Assembly: GCF_021341665.1 (NCBI RefSeq)
Contig: NZ_JAJTTH010000014.1
Location: forward strand, 82,961-146,960
DNA length: 64,000 bases
Direction of reading: 5' to 3'
From: Pseudomonas sp. Au-Pse12
Lineage (GTDB): Bacteria > Pseudomonadota > Gammaproteobacteria > Pseudomonadales > Pseudomonadaceae
Made by a program: the position numbers and the translations under genes. Positions within the stretch are counted from its first letter, which is position 1. Every line of letters starts with the position of its first letter. The notes under the pieces are model-generated. The model was given only the letters and a program-made list of their open reading frames with translations, was not told where the DNA came from and did no database searches. This document shows positions 33,948-42,216 of this stretch, piece by piece.

Positions 33948-35708
33948 TTAAGCTTTGGGCAGCTTGAAGGTCCAGAGCATGCCGCCCTGGTTGAAGTCCT
34001 TGACCCGCTTGGCCACTTCGCCGCCCCACAGCGGCACCGCGCCGCCCCAGCCGGAGAGCACCGAGACGTACTGCTCGCCGTCCATTTCCCAGGTCACGGG
34101 CGAGCCCAGGACCCCGGAGCCGGTCTGGAATTCCCAGACCTTCTCGCCGGTCTTGGCGTTGAACGCCTGGAGGAAGCCTTCAGGCGTGCCGGTGAACACC
34201 AGGTTGCCCTTGGTGGTCAGCACCCCGCCCCACAGCGGCGCGAAGTTCTTGTGGCGCCAGACTTCCTTGCCGCTGATCGGGTCGATGGCCCGCAGCACGC
34301 CGATGTAGTCCTCGTTGAGCGGCTTGATGGTGAAGCCCGCGCCGAGGAACGCCGCGCCCTTCTTGTAGGCGATGCCTTCGTTCCAGATGTCCATGCCCCA
34401 CTCGTTGGACGGTACATAGAACAACCCGGTGTCGCGGTTGTAGGCCATGGGCATCCAGTTCTTGGCGCCGAGGAAGGCCGGGGCGACGAACACCGAACTG
34501 CCCTTGGCTTCGCTGCCCGGGGCGCCGGGACGGCTGGCCTCGTTGTAGATCGGCCGGCCGTTCTTATCCAGGCCGGTGGCCCAGGTGATCTTGTCGACAA
34601 ACGGGAAGCCGCGGATGAACTTGCCGTTGGTGCGATCAAGCACGTAGAAGAAGCCGTTGCGGTCGGCGGTGGCGGCGGCCTTGATCTCCTTGCCGCCCTC
34701 CTTGTAGTTGAAGGAGATCAGCTCGTTGACGCCGTCGAAGTCCCAACCGTCGTGGGGGGTGCTCTGGAAGTGCCACTTGATGGTGCCGTCGTCCGGGTTC
34801 AGCGCCAGGCGCGACGAGGAATACAGGTTGTCGCCAGGGCGCAGGTGGGAGTTCCACGGCGCCGGGTTGCCGGTGCCGAACAGCAGCAGGTTGGTTTCCG
34901 GGTCGTAGTAGCCGCCGAGCCACGGCGCCGCGCCGCCGGTCTTCCACAAGTCGCCGGGCCAGGTCTTGCCCGCCTCGCCGCCGGAAATGCCGTTCTCGAT
35001 GGCCTTGCCGTCCTTGTACACATAGCCCATGTGGCCTTCCACGGTGGGGCGCATCCACAGCAGCTCGCCGTTTTTCGGGTCGTAGGCCTGGATCTTGCCG
35101 ACCACGCCGAACTCGCCGCCGGCGACCCCGGTGATCAGCTTGCCGTTGACGATCATCGGCGCCGCGCTGATGGAGTAACCCTCCTTGTGGTCGGCGACCT
35201 TCTTGCTCCACACCACCTTGCCGGTGTCCTTGTTCAGGGCCACCAGCTTGGCGTCCAGGGTGCCGAAGAACACCAGGTCGCCATACAGCGCCACGCCCCG
35301 GTTGATCACGTCGCAGCACGGGCGGATGTCATCGGGCAGGCGCGCATCGTACTGCCAGAGCTTCTTGCCGGTGCGCGCGTCCACCGCGAACACCCGCGAG
35401 TAGGAGCCGGTCATGTACATCACCCCGTCCTTGATCAGCGGCTGGGCCTGCTGGCCGCGCTGCTTCTCGCCGCCGAAGGAGAAGGCCCAGACCGGCCGCA
35501 GCTCCTTGACGTTATCGACGTTGAGCAGGTCCAGCGGGCTGTAGCGCTGGCCCTGGACACCCAGGCCGTTGGTGACGATCTGCTGCGGGTTCTTCGGGTC
35601 CTGGAGGATCTCTTCATCGGTGACGGCGGCCAGGGCCGCGCTGGACAGCAGCATGGCGCTGAGCACCAGGCTCACGGCGAAAAAGGGACGACGTGGGGGT
35701 TGGGTCAT
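33948..35708 (-). CDS. pedH: Lanthanide-type PQQ-dependent alcohol dehydrogenase PedH
   Basis: 586 aa periplasmic quinoprotein with an eight-bladed propeller. A signal peptide occupies about residues 1-28 (ending SSAALA). The vicinal disulfide that stacks on PQQ is in DIRPCCDVINRG. The catalytic Asp323 is followed two residues later by Asp325 (GWDFDGVNE). This extra Asp is the established mark of lanthanide-dependent enzymes (XoxF, PedH); calcium enzymes have Ala, Ser or Thr there. An open frame extends to 35867, but the ATG at 35708 has AGAGGTAG upstream and starts the signal peptide. A cluster-type box lies 107 bp upstream. Confidence 0.93.
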   Translation of the reverse strand: MTQPPRRPFFAVSLVLSAMLLSSAALAAVTDEEILQDPKNPQQIVTNGLGVQGQRYSPLDLLNVDNVKELRPVWAFSFGGEKQRGQQAQPLIKDGVMYMTGSYSRVFAVDARTGKKLWQYDARLPDDIRPCCDVINRGVALYGDLVFFGTLDAKLVALNKDTGKVVWSKKVADHKEGYSISAAPMIVNGKLITGVAGGEFGVVGKIQAYDPKNGELLWMRPTVEGHMGYVYKDGKAIENGISGGEAGKTWPGDLWKTGGAAPWLGGYYDPETNLLLFGTGNPAPWNSHLRPGDNLYSSSRLALNPDDGTIKWHFQSTPHDGWDFDGVNELISFNYKEGGKEIKAAATADRNGFFYVLDRTNGKFIRGFPFVDKITWATGLDKNGRPIYNEASRPGAPGSEAKGSSVFVAPAFLGAKNWMPMAYNRDTGLFYVPSNEWGMDIWNEGIAYKKGAAFLGAGFTIKPLNEDYIGVLRAIDPISGKEVWRHKNFAPLWGGVLTTKGNLVFTGTPEGFLQAFNAKTGEKVWEFQTGSGVLGSPVTWEMDGEQYVSVLSGWGGAVPLWGGEVAKRVKDFNQGGMLWTFKLPKA

Positions 35709-35814
35709 GACGGCTACCTCTGCGGTTATTGTTGTTCCCGGGAAAATTTCCCGGTCTGCCGGGAATTCTTGGTCCCGGCCTGCTTGCCAACAATTGCCCG
35801 CAGTGCGGAGTTTT

Positions 35815-35831
35815 CTAGTTCCTTGGTACTG
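35815..35831. promoter_or_regulatory. Shared ped-cluster box upstream of pedH
   Basis: CTAGTTCCTTGGTACTG, closely matching the boxes at 46166, 50027 and 39241. It lies 107 bp before the pedH start codon. No good -10 was found at the 22-nt distance used by the other minus-strand promoters, so the exact promoter is unclear. Confidence 0.45.
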
Positions 35832-35911
35832 GAGGGGCAGTGGCAAGCGGCAAGCAACAAGCGGCAAGCAAGAGCCCTGGGGCTACCAGGCCACTGCGTC
35901 CGGGCCACTGC

Positions 35912-36042
35912 GTGGCGAGGGAGCTTGCTCCCGCTGGGTGGCGCAGCCACCCCAATGGCTGCCACCCCGTTCCTGCAGGTAAATCGAGGGCTCAGGTTTT
36001 ACGACCGCTGCGCGGTCGAGCGGGAGCAAGCTCCCTCGCCAC
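35912..36042. repeat. REPIN: two inverted REP sequences
   Basis: GTGGCGAGGGAGCTTGCTCC (from 35912) and its inverse GGAGCAAGCTCCCTCGCCAC (to 36042) enclose a GC-rich spacer. This is the common fluorescent Pseudomonas REP doublet. It fills most of the gap between the pedH promoter and the metallohydrolase stop. Confidence 0.9.
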
Positions 36043-36047
36043 CAGGG

Positions 36048-36977
36048 TCAAAGGCCGTCGAGGGGCTTTAGCTGCTGGCGTTCGTAGCGCGGATAGAGGT
36101 GGCTGACGCTGCGAATCAGCTCGTAGCGGGTCAGGCTGATGCCGGCAAAGCGCTCGGGGATCGGGCGGCGGATCATCTCCGCCATGTCGTCGCCCCGGGC
36201 CGCGCCGTCGCGCATCAACGCGTCCAGCCAGCCCAGGTAATCACGCATCTGGGCAAAGGGCCGGGCATCCGTCGCCACCGGCCCGTGGCCGGGCACGATC
36301 TGCTTCCACGGCAGGGCCTGCAGGGTGTCCAGGTCCTTGAGCCAGACCCCGAGCCCCGGGCTGTTGGGGGTGGTCAGCGCGCGTTCGTAGAATACCAGGT
36401 CACCGGCAAACAGCACCCCGGTGTTCTCGTCGAGAATCGCCAGGTCGGCGCCGGTGTGCCCACTCAGGCTCAGCAGGCGCAGGCGATGCCCGCCCACCTC
36501 AAGCACCCCGGGCTCCAGCACCCGGTTCGGCAGCACCACCTCGGTGCCGCGCATCCAGTCGCCGACCATGCGGTACAGGTTCTCGGCCATGGCGTCCCCC
36601 TGCTGGCGCAACAGGTCGGTGGTGCCGGCCAGGGCGCCGATGGGCACATCGCCAAAGGCCTGGTTGCCCAGCACATGGTCGGGATGATGGTGGGTCAACA
36701 GCAGCTGGATCACCGGCTTGTCGGTGGTGGCGGCAATCGCCCGGCGCAAGGCTTCGCCGTAGCGTTTCGAGGGCCCGCTGTCGATCACCACCACCCCACT
36801 GTCGGTGACGATGAACCCGGTGTTGACGATGTTGCCGCCATTGGCCTTGGCGAAATTGTCGGTGCTGCCTTCCAGCAGCCAGGTGCCCGCGGCGATCTGC
36901 CGGGGCTTGAGTTGATAGTCCAGGTCGGCCCGGGCCGGCAGGCCCAGGCACAGCAGCAACAGCAGAATCCAACGCAT
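36048..36977 (-). CDS. Quinoprotein relay system zinc metallohydrolase (MBL fold, SoxH-related)
   Basis: 309 aa, exported (signal peptide about residues 1-18, WILLLLLCLGLPARA). Metallo-beta-lactamase fold with the full zinc motif LTHHHPDHVLG, SLSGHTGADLA, AGDLVF and IVPGHGPVA. It matches the SoxH-like hydrolases found only beside PQQ dehydrogenases and a SoxYZ-like carrier; the reaction is not known. The ATG at 36977 has GAGG upstream; the longer frame to 37004 begins with TTG and is not used. It lies 36 bp after the SoxYZ-like gene. Confidence 0.85.
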   Translation of the reverse strand: MRWILLLLLCLGLPARADLDYQLKPRQIAAGTWLLEGSTDNFAKANGGNIVNTGFIVTDSGVVVIDSGPSKRYGEALRRAIAATTDKPVIQLLLTHHHPDHVLGNQAFGDVPIGALAGTTDLLRQQGDAMAENLYRMVGDWMRGTEVVLPNRVLEPGVLEVGGHRLRLLSLSGHTGADLAILDENTGVLFAGDLVFYERALTTPNSPGLGVWLKDLDTLQALPWKQIVPGHGPVATDARPFAQMRDYLGWLDALMRDGAARGDDMAEMIRRPIPERFAGISLTRYELIRSVSHLYPRYERQQLKPLDGL

Positions 36978-37013
36978 GGCGCGCCTCGGCTCGGATGGGG
37001 TCAAAGGGTGCGG

Positions 37014-37784
37014 TCAGGGCAGCTTGGCCTCGAACTGGTTGCCGCTGTTGTCGCGCAACAGCAAGCGGGTCTGCCCCGTCCCCTGGATATCGAACCCCAG
37101 GTTGGGGTTTTCGCTGACCGCCGGGAACAGTTCGAGGCTGGCCAGAAGCTGATCGTTCTGGTCGCGCAATTCGGCGTGGTTGAGAAAGAACTCGGGGATG
37201 CCGCTGACCAGGCCGTTGTCCATCGGGTGGGAGACTTGCAGGCGCAGGCGGCTGGCGTCGCCGCGCGGGTAACGCCCGCCCAGCACCTCGCCGATGTGCT
37301 CTTCCCAGCCGGGCTGGGTACGCACCACGCTGGGGGCGGTGCAGCCACCGCCCGCGGCATCGATCAGGGTCGAGCCCACGTGCCACAGGCCGTCGCGGGT
37401 CTGCACCGCGGCGCGCAGCGGCGTGGCCTGCTCGATGCGGATGCGGATCGACAGCCAGGGCAGCACCCGCTCCCCCGGCACGAAATCGACAATGCGCGGC
37501 AAGGGGTTGAGCTCGGCCCAGGCAAGGATGCGCACCACGTCGCCGCTGAAGGCCCGGGCGTCGATCTCCAGCGGCACCTGCCGCGCGTCCTCGGCAAAGG
37601 GCGGCGCCAGCAGCTTGACCCGGTCATCAAAGACGAACGCCGCGTCCCCCAGCAGTTGCTTGTGGTAGAAGGCCCACATCACCGAGGGCACCGGGTCCGT
37701 GCCCGGGGCCTGCGGATCGGCGGCCAGCGCCGGGACCGCCATGGGCAGCCAGCACGCCAGCAGGCAGGTCGCTCGCCAGTTCAT
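37014..37784 (-). CDS. Quinoprotein dehydrogenase-associated SoxYZ-like carrier protein
   Basis: 256 aa with a signal peptide (about 1-22, ending VPALA). The protein looks like a fusion of SoxY- and SoxZ-type domains: an N-terminal half ending in GGGCTAPS, comparable with the cysteine-bearing swinging arm of SoxY, and a C-terminal SoxZ-like half (RLRLQVSHPMDNGL, FFLNHAELRD). SoxYZ carries sulfur intermediates on its Cys in thiosulfate oxidation; here the carried group is unknown. The neighbouring hydrolase would release it. The frame has a TTG at 37787, but the ATG at 37784 is preferred. Confidence 0.8.
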   Translation of the reverse strand: MNWRATCLLACWLPMAVPALAADPQAPGTDPVPSVMWAFYHKQLLGDAAFVFDDRVKLLAPPFAEDARQVPLEIDARAFSGDVVRILAWAELNPLPRIVDFVPGERVLPWLSIRIRIEQATPLRAAVQTRDGLWHVGSTLIDAAGGGCTAPSVVRTQPGWEEHIGEVLGGRYPRGDASRLRLQVSHPMDNGLVSGIPEFFLNHAELRDQNDQLLASLELFPAVSENPNLGFDIQGTGQTRLLLRDNSGNQFEAKLP

Positions 37785-37795
37785 CAACGTTGCTC

Positions 37796-38671
37796 CTATT
37801 GATACATCTCCGGGACCTCGTAGCGCAGGCCATAACGGGCGTACAGCGCCTGCAGGCGACCGTCGCGGATCAGCCCTTCCAGGGCCTCTTCCACGGCATA
37901 GGCCAGCTGGCGGTTGCTTTCATGCACCGCCATGCCGATCTCCCACACCTGCTTGCCCATGTTCGGGTAGGCGTTTTCCGCCAGCGCCAGTTGCGGGTCA
38001 GCGGCCTGGTGCAACTGCCAGTCGATCTCGCCGCGCATGGCCATCACCGCGTCCACCTGCCCGGCCCGCAAGGCGCCGAAGGCCTGCTGCACGCTGGGGT
38101 AATGATGGGTCTTGGCACTGAGCATGCCGTTGAACACCGAGGTCAGGTAGAACGACGGCACGCTGTCCACCTCGACCCCGATCGGGTGCTCCTGGAACAC
38201 CGCGACACTGGCCACCGAATCCATCCGGCGACGGTCGAATGCCACCTGCCAGCGCTCCTCCTGATAGGGGCCGAACATCACCACGTGATCGTTGGCCAGC
38301 TCCCCCAGTTCGTTGCGCTTTTGCGCGTAGTCGTGGTCGTAGGGCACGCGCATCATCAGGTCGGCCAACTGCTGGTGGCGCAGCGGGCTGCCGCGCCAGA
38401 TGTAGTCCCGCAAGTCGTCGTCGAGCTTCTCCCCGGGGGGCGCCCAGATCAGTTGCAGGCGCACCCCCAGGGCCTCGGCCAGGGCTTGCGCCAGCTCGAC
38501 GTCGACGCCCCGGGGCTGGCCCTGCTCCTCGAAGCTGTAGGGGGCAAAATCCTGGTACACCGCCACCTTCAGCTCACCGGAGGCGATCATCGTGTCGTAG
38601 TTGCGCACCCCGGCCTGCGCCGTCGCGCAGCACAGCAGCAAGCCACTGAGGAACAGCGCCAGGCGGCCCAT
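37796..38671 (-). CDS. Quinoprotein dehydrogenase-associated periplasmic solute-binding-like protein
   Basis: 291 aa. A signal peptide (about 1-20) is followed by a family 3 solute-binding fold (KVAVYQDFAPYSFEEQGQPRGVDVELAQALAEALG, split over residues 35-70). Such genes sit beside PQQ alcohol dehydrogenases, as MoxJ does in methylotrophs, and no cognate transporter is adjacent. A role in enzyme maturation or metal/PQQ delivery is more likely than uptake. The ATG at 38671 has GAGGAG upstream; a longer open frame overlaps pedF and is rejected. Confidence 0.85.
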   Translation of the reverse strand: MGRLALFLSGLLLCCATAQAGVRNYDTMIASGELKVAVYQDFAPYSFEEQGQPRGVDVELAQALAEALGVRLQLIWAPPGEKLDDDLRDYIWRGSPLRHQQLADLMMRVPYDHDYAQKRNELGELANDHVVMFGPYQEERWQVAFDRRRMDSVASVAVFQEHPIGVEVDSVPSFYLTSVFNGMLSAKTHHYPSVQQAFGALRAGQVDAVMAMRGEIDWQLHQAADPQLALAENAYPNMGKQVWEIGMAVHESNRQLAYAVEEALEGLIRDGRLQALYARYGLRYEVPEMYQ

Positions 38672-38676
38672 GGCGG

Positions 38677-39138
38677 TCACTCCTCGACGCGCACGCTGTC
38701 CAGGTAGGTGCGCACCGCCCACAGGGCTTCCTGGCTCAGGTAGTCGGCCATCTTCGGCATGTACACCCGGCCATCGCGCACCGCGCCGTGGCGCACCCGC
38801 TCGACGAACCATTCATCCCCGGCTTCGCCGGCGTCGAGCATGCGCAAATCCGGCGCAATGCCGCCGGACTTGGCTTCCAGGCCATGGCAGGCGGCGCAGT
38901 TCTGGTTGTAGGCCGAGGCACCGATTTCCACTGCCTTGTCGTGCTCGGGCGAGGTGCGGTACGGGTTGACCGCGGCCCAGCCGTCGCCATCGACAGTCAC
39001 CCCGGCGTCCTTGATCGGCGTCAGGCCCTTGGTTTCCACCGCCTGGGGCACCACGTTGCCATGGGCCCATACAGCACCGGTGGCCAAGGCACCGGTCAGC
39101 AGCCCTACCGCGAGCAAGGCGTTGCGTTTTGTTGTCAT
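38677..39138 (-). CDS. pedF: Cytochrome c550 PedF/ExaB
   Basis: 153 aa periplasmic cytochrome. Signal peptide about residues 1-25 (ending GAVWA). A single haem site is shown by CAACH near residues 82-86, with axial Met in VYMPKMADYLS. It accepts electrons from the PQQ alcohol dehydrogenases and passes them to the terminal oxidase chain. It is the first gene of the minus-strand unit pedF, binding protein, SoxYZ-like, hydrolase, and is divergent from pedE. Confidence 0.95.
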   Translation of the reverse strand: MTTKRNALLAVGLLTGALATGAVWAHGNVVPQAVETKGLTPIKDAGVTVDGDGWAAVNPYRTSPEHDKAVEIGASAYNQNCAACHGLEAKSGGIAPDLRMLDAGEAGDEWFVERVRHGAVRDGRVYMPKMADYLSQEALWAVRTYLDSVRVEE

Positions 39139-39190
39139 TGTTATGCCCTCAAGATTGCACGCAAGACCTCGCTACAGAGGCCATGGCGCC

Positions 39191-39235
39191 ATCTTAGGAA
39201 CAGCCGGCGGGCGGCCGTATGCTGCTTTGGTGGTC
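39191..39235 (-). promoter_or_regulatory. pedF promoter with shared ped-cluster box
   Basis: The coding strand reads CCACCAAAGCAGCATACGG (box 39219-39235), then TAAGAT (39191-39196) exactly 22 nt after GCAT as -10. It lies about 53-97 bp before the pedF ATG. Confidence 0.6.
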
Positions 39236-39240
39236 GCGCT

Positions 39241-39257
39241 CTACTCCCTTGGTAGTA
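39241..39257. promoter_or_regulatory. Shared ped-cluster box in the pedF/pedE divergent region
   Basis: CTACTCCCTTGGTAGTA, a near-palindrome (TACT...AGTA) of the same type as at 46166 and 50027. It lies 134 bp before the pedE start and 6 bp from the pedF box, so one activator could serve both directions. Confidence 0.5.
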
Positions 39258-39391
39258 GGGCTTGTGGCGCGGGCCTAAATCAGGTGCCGCCCGGGAACTA
39301 TTCCCGGCAAGGGCGGGACTTTTTCCGTATCTCAACACCCGTCCCGGGGCAGACCCTAGTCAGGCCAAAACCTCCACTGGGAACTGCAACC

Positions 39392-41287
39392 ATGACAATA
39401 AGATCGCTACCCGCCCTCTCCCCCCTGAGCCTTGCCGTCCAGGCCCTGCTGCTGGCCGGCAGCCTGTCCCTGGGCGCGGCGGCCACAGCGGCCACCGCCC
39501 CGGCGGCACCTGCCAGCAAGAACGTCACCTGGGAAGACATCGCCAACGACCACCTGACCACCCAGGACGTGCTGCAGTACGGCATGGGCACCAACGCCCA
39601 GCGCTGGAGCCCCCTGGCCCAGGTCAACGACAAGAACGTGTTCAAGCTGACCCCGGCCTGGTCCTATTCCTTCGGCGACGAGAAGCAGCGCGGCCAGGAA
39701 TCCCAGGCCATCGTCAGCGACGGCGTGGTCTACGTCACCGGCTCCTACTCGCGGGTGTTCGCCCTCGACGCCAAGACCGGCAAGCGCCTGTGGACCTACA
39801 ACCACCGCCTGCCGGACAACATTCGCCCGTGCTGCGACGTGGTCAACCGCGGCGCGGCGATCTACGGCGACAAGATCTACTTCGGCACCCTCGACGCCCG
39901 GGTCATCGCCCTGGACAAGAACACCGGCAAGGTGGTGTGGAACAAGAAGTTCGGCGACCACAGCGCCGGCTACACCATGACCGGCGCCCCGGTGCTGATC
40001 AAGGACAAGACCAGCGGCAAGGTGCTGCTGATCCACGGCAGCTCCGGCGACGAATTCGGCGTGGTCGGCCAGCTGTTCGCCCGCGACCCGGAGACCGGCG
40101 AAGAGGTGTGGATGCGGCCCTTCGTCGAAGGCCACATGGGCCGCCTGAACGGCAAGGACAGCACCCCCACCGGCGACGTCAAGGCACCGTCCTGGCCGGA
40201 CGACAAGACCACCGAAACCGGCAAGGTCGAAGCCTGGAGCCACGGCGGCGGCGCCCCTTGGCAGAGCGCCAGCTTCGATGCCGAAACCAACACCATCATC
40301 GTCGGCGCCGGCAACCCCGGCCCGTGGAACACCTGGGCGCGCACCGCCAAGGACGGCAACCCCCACGACTACGACAGCCTGTACACCTCGGGCCAGGTTG
40401 GCGTCGACCCGAGCACCGGCGAAGTGAAATGGTTCTACCAGCACACACCGAACGATGCCTGGGACTTCTCCGGCAACAACGAACTGGTGCTGTTCGACTA
40501 CAAGAACAAGGACGGCAAGGTGGTCAAGGCCACCGGCCACGCCGACCGCAACGGCTTCTTCTACGTGGTGGACCGCAACAACGGCAAACTGCAGAACGCC
40601 TTCCCCTTCGTCGACAACATCACCTGGGCCAGCCACATCGACCTCAAGACCGGGCGCCCGGTGGAAAACGCAGGCCAGCGTCCGGCCAAGCCGCTGCCGG
40701 GGGAAACCAAGGGCAAGCCGGTGGAAGTCTCGCCGCCGTTCCTGGGGGGCAAGAACTGGAACCCCATGGCCTACAGCCAGGACACCGGGCTGTTCTACAT
40801 CCCCGGCAACCAGTGGAAGGAGGAGTACTGGACCGAGGAAGTGAACTACAAGAAAGGCTCGGCGTACCTGGGGATGGGCTTCCGTATCAAGCGCATGTAC
40901 GACGACCACGTCGGCACCCTGCGGGCCATGGACCCGACCACCGGCAAGCTGGTGTGGGAACACAAGGAACACCTGCCGCTGTGGGCCGGCGTCTTGGCGA
41001 CCAAGGGCAACCTGGTGTTCACCGGCACCGGCGACGGCTTCTTCAAGGCCTTCGACGCCAAGACCGGCAAGGAGCTGTGGAAATTCCAGACCGGCAGCGG
41101 CATCGTCTCGCCGCCCATCACCTGGGAACAGGACGGCGAGCAGTACATCGGCGTGACCGTGGGCTACGGCGGCGCGGTGCCGCTGTGGGGCGGCGACATG
41201 GCCGAGCTGACCAAGCCGGTGGCCCAAGGCGGCTCGTTCTGGGTGTTCAAGATCCCGAGCTGGGATAACCAGACCGCCCAGCGCTGA
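39392..41287 (+). CDS. pedE: Calcium-type PQQ-dependent ethanol dehydrogenase PedE/ExaA
   Basis: 631 aa periplasmic quinoprotein ethanol dehydrogenase. It has a signal peptide rich in Leu/Ala (about residues 1-34). The disulfide pair is in NIRPCCDVVNRG. The catalytic Asp358 is in AWDFSGNNE; the diagnostic residue two positions later is Ser360, as in calcium-dependent ExaA/PedE, not Asp. Propeller repeats such as TGKELWKFQTGSG are visible throughout. The ATG at 39392 follows a weak GGGAA element; upstream in-frame codons lie in the promoter. Its partner cytochrome pedF is transcribed divergently. Confidence 0.96.
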   Translation: MTIRSLPALSPLSLAVQALLLAGSLSLGAAATAATAPAAPASKNVTWEDIANDHLTTQDVLQYGMGTNAQRWSPLAQVNDKNVFKLTPAWSYSFGDEKQRGQESQAIVSDGVVYVTGSYSRVFALDAKTGKRLWTYNHRLPDNIRPCCDVVNRGAAIYGDKIYFGTLDARVIALDKNTGKVVWNKKFGDHSAGYTMTGAPVLIKDKTSGKVLLIHGSSGDEFGVVGQLFARDPETGEEVWMRPFVEGHMGRLNGKDSTPTGDVKAPSWPDDKTTETGKVEAWSHGGGAPWQSASFDAETNTIIVGAGNPGPWNTWARTAKDGNPHDYDSLYTSGQVGVDPSTGEVKWFYQHTPNDAWDFSGNNELVLFDYKNKDGKVVKATGHADRNGFFYVVDRNNGKLQNAFPFVDNITWASHIDLKTGRPVENAGQRPAKPLPGETKGKPVEVSPPFLGGKNWNPMAYSQDTGLFYIPGNQWKEEYWTEEVNYKKGSAYLGMGFRIKRMYDDHVGTLRAMDPTTGKLVWEHKEHLPLWAGVLATKGNLVFTGTGDGFFKAFDAKTGKELWKFQTGSGIVSPPITWEQDGEQYIGVTVGYGGAVPLWGGDMAELTKPVAQGGSFWVFKIPSWDNQTAQR

Positions 41288-41293
41288 CCGACT

Positions 41294-41376
41294 GGTGGCG
41301 AGGGAGCGTGCTCCCGCTGGGCCGCGCAGCGGCCCCGAACCCTGCCCCACGCGATAGCTCAAGCCTACCGCGTGGG
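41294..41376. repeat. REP sequence and hairpin after pedE
   Basis: A REP variant GTGGCGAGGGAGCGTGCTCC follows the pedE stop within 10 bp. A separate inverted repeat CCCACGCG/CGCGTGGG (41346-41353 and 41369-41376) may form a hairpin at the transcript end. No T-run is seen. Confidence 0.75.
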
Positions 41377-41475
41377 CCGGGTTCACGACGGCTACGCCCC
41401 CGGGGCGCCGGCCAGTCCAGCGGGCGCCGGCGCCCTCGCCCCACCCGCCTTCACTCCCGCCTGGAGAACCGCACC

Positions 41476-42135
41476 ATGAACTACCTGCCCCTTGTCCTGC
41501 TGTTGAGCCTGTCCCCCGCCTTCGCGGTGAACGTCGGCGACGACGGCAACGACGTGCCCCTGACCATCAACGGCTGCCTGATTGCCGAATCCAGCCAATG
41601 CCCGGGCGCCAACCTGCGCGGCGCCAACCTGGCCAACCAGGACCTGCGCAAGATGAACCTGGCCGGCGCCGACCTCTCCGGCGCCGACCTGCGCCATGCC
41701 CAACTGGACCTGGCCAACCTGGAAAAAGCCCGCCTGCAAGGCGCCAACCTGACCCGCGCCAGCCTGCAACAGAGCAACCTGCGGCTGGCGGACTTCACCG
41801 ACGCCAAGCTGATGGCAATCCAGGGCTGGGGCCTGTTTGCCCAGGGCGCGCAATTTGAGAACGCCAACCTCAGCGCGGCCTATCTGCAATTTGCCCGGCT
41901 GTCCGGGGCCAAGCTGCACCGGGCCAACCTGCAGGCGGCGGACCTGGAAATGGCCTGGCTGAGCAAGGCGGATCTGCAAGGGGCCAATCTGAGTGATGCC
42001 AATCTGCAGGAGGCCAAGCTGGGCGAGAGCAATCTGGAACGCGCCGATTTGCGCGGGGCGCGGCAGCATTATGGGAATTTTCAGGATGCCAATATGGAGG
42101 GGTGTTTGGGGTGTCCGGGGAGTTGGGACAAGTAG
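41476..42135 (+). CDS. Exported pentapeptide-repeat protein of the ped cluster
   Basis: 219 aa. A signal peptide (about 1-18, ending SPAFA) precedes a short Cys-containing segment and about 25 pentapeptide repeats of A(D/N)LXX type (ANLRGANLANQDLRKMNLAG and onward), which form a right-handed quadrilateral beta-helix. Two further Cys near the C-terminus (GCLGCPG) could be bridged. A pentapeptide protein occupies the same position beside pedE in P. putida. Its function is unknown. CTGGAG is upstream of the ATG at 41476. Confidence 0.85.
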   Translation: MNYLPLVLLLSLSPAFAVNVGDDGNDVPLTINGCLIAESSQCPGANLRGANLANQDLRKMNLAGADLSGADLRHAQLDLANLEKARLQGANLTRASLQQSNLRLADFTDAKLMAIQGWGLFAQGAQFENANLSAAYLQFARLSGAKLHRANLQAADLEMAWLSKADLQGANLSDANLQEAKLGESNLERADLRGARQHYGNFQDANMEGCLGCPGSWDK

Positions 42136-42216
42136 GCCGTTGCCGCAGGCACTACCAAGCGCCTCACTGTGCCTGCTATTGGAGCAATCATCCGTTCAAT
42201 GGCAGCTACAGCCCCG

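Noticed and set aside
39407..41386. 659-codon minus-strand frame opposite pedE
   Set aside because: Antisense shadow of pedE, Val/Gly/Ala-rich with no start signal. The sense strand carries the full quinoprotein with signal peptide and active site.
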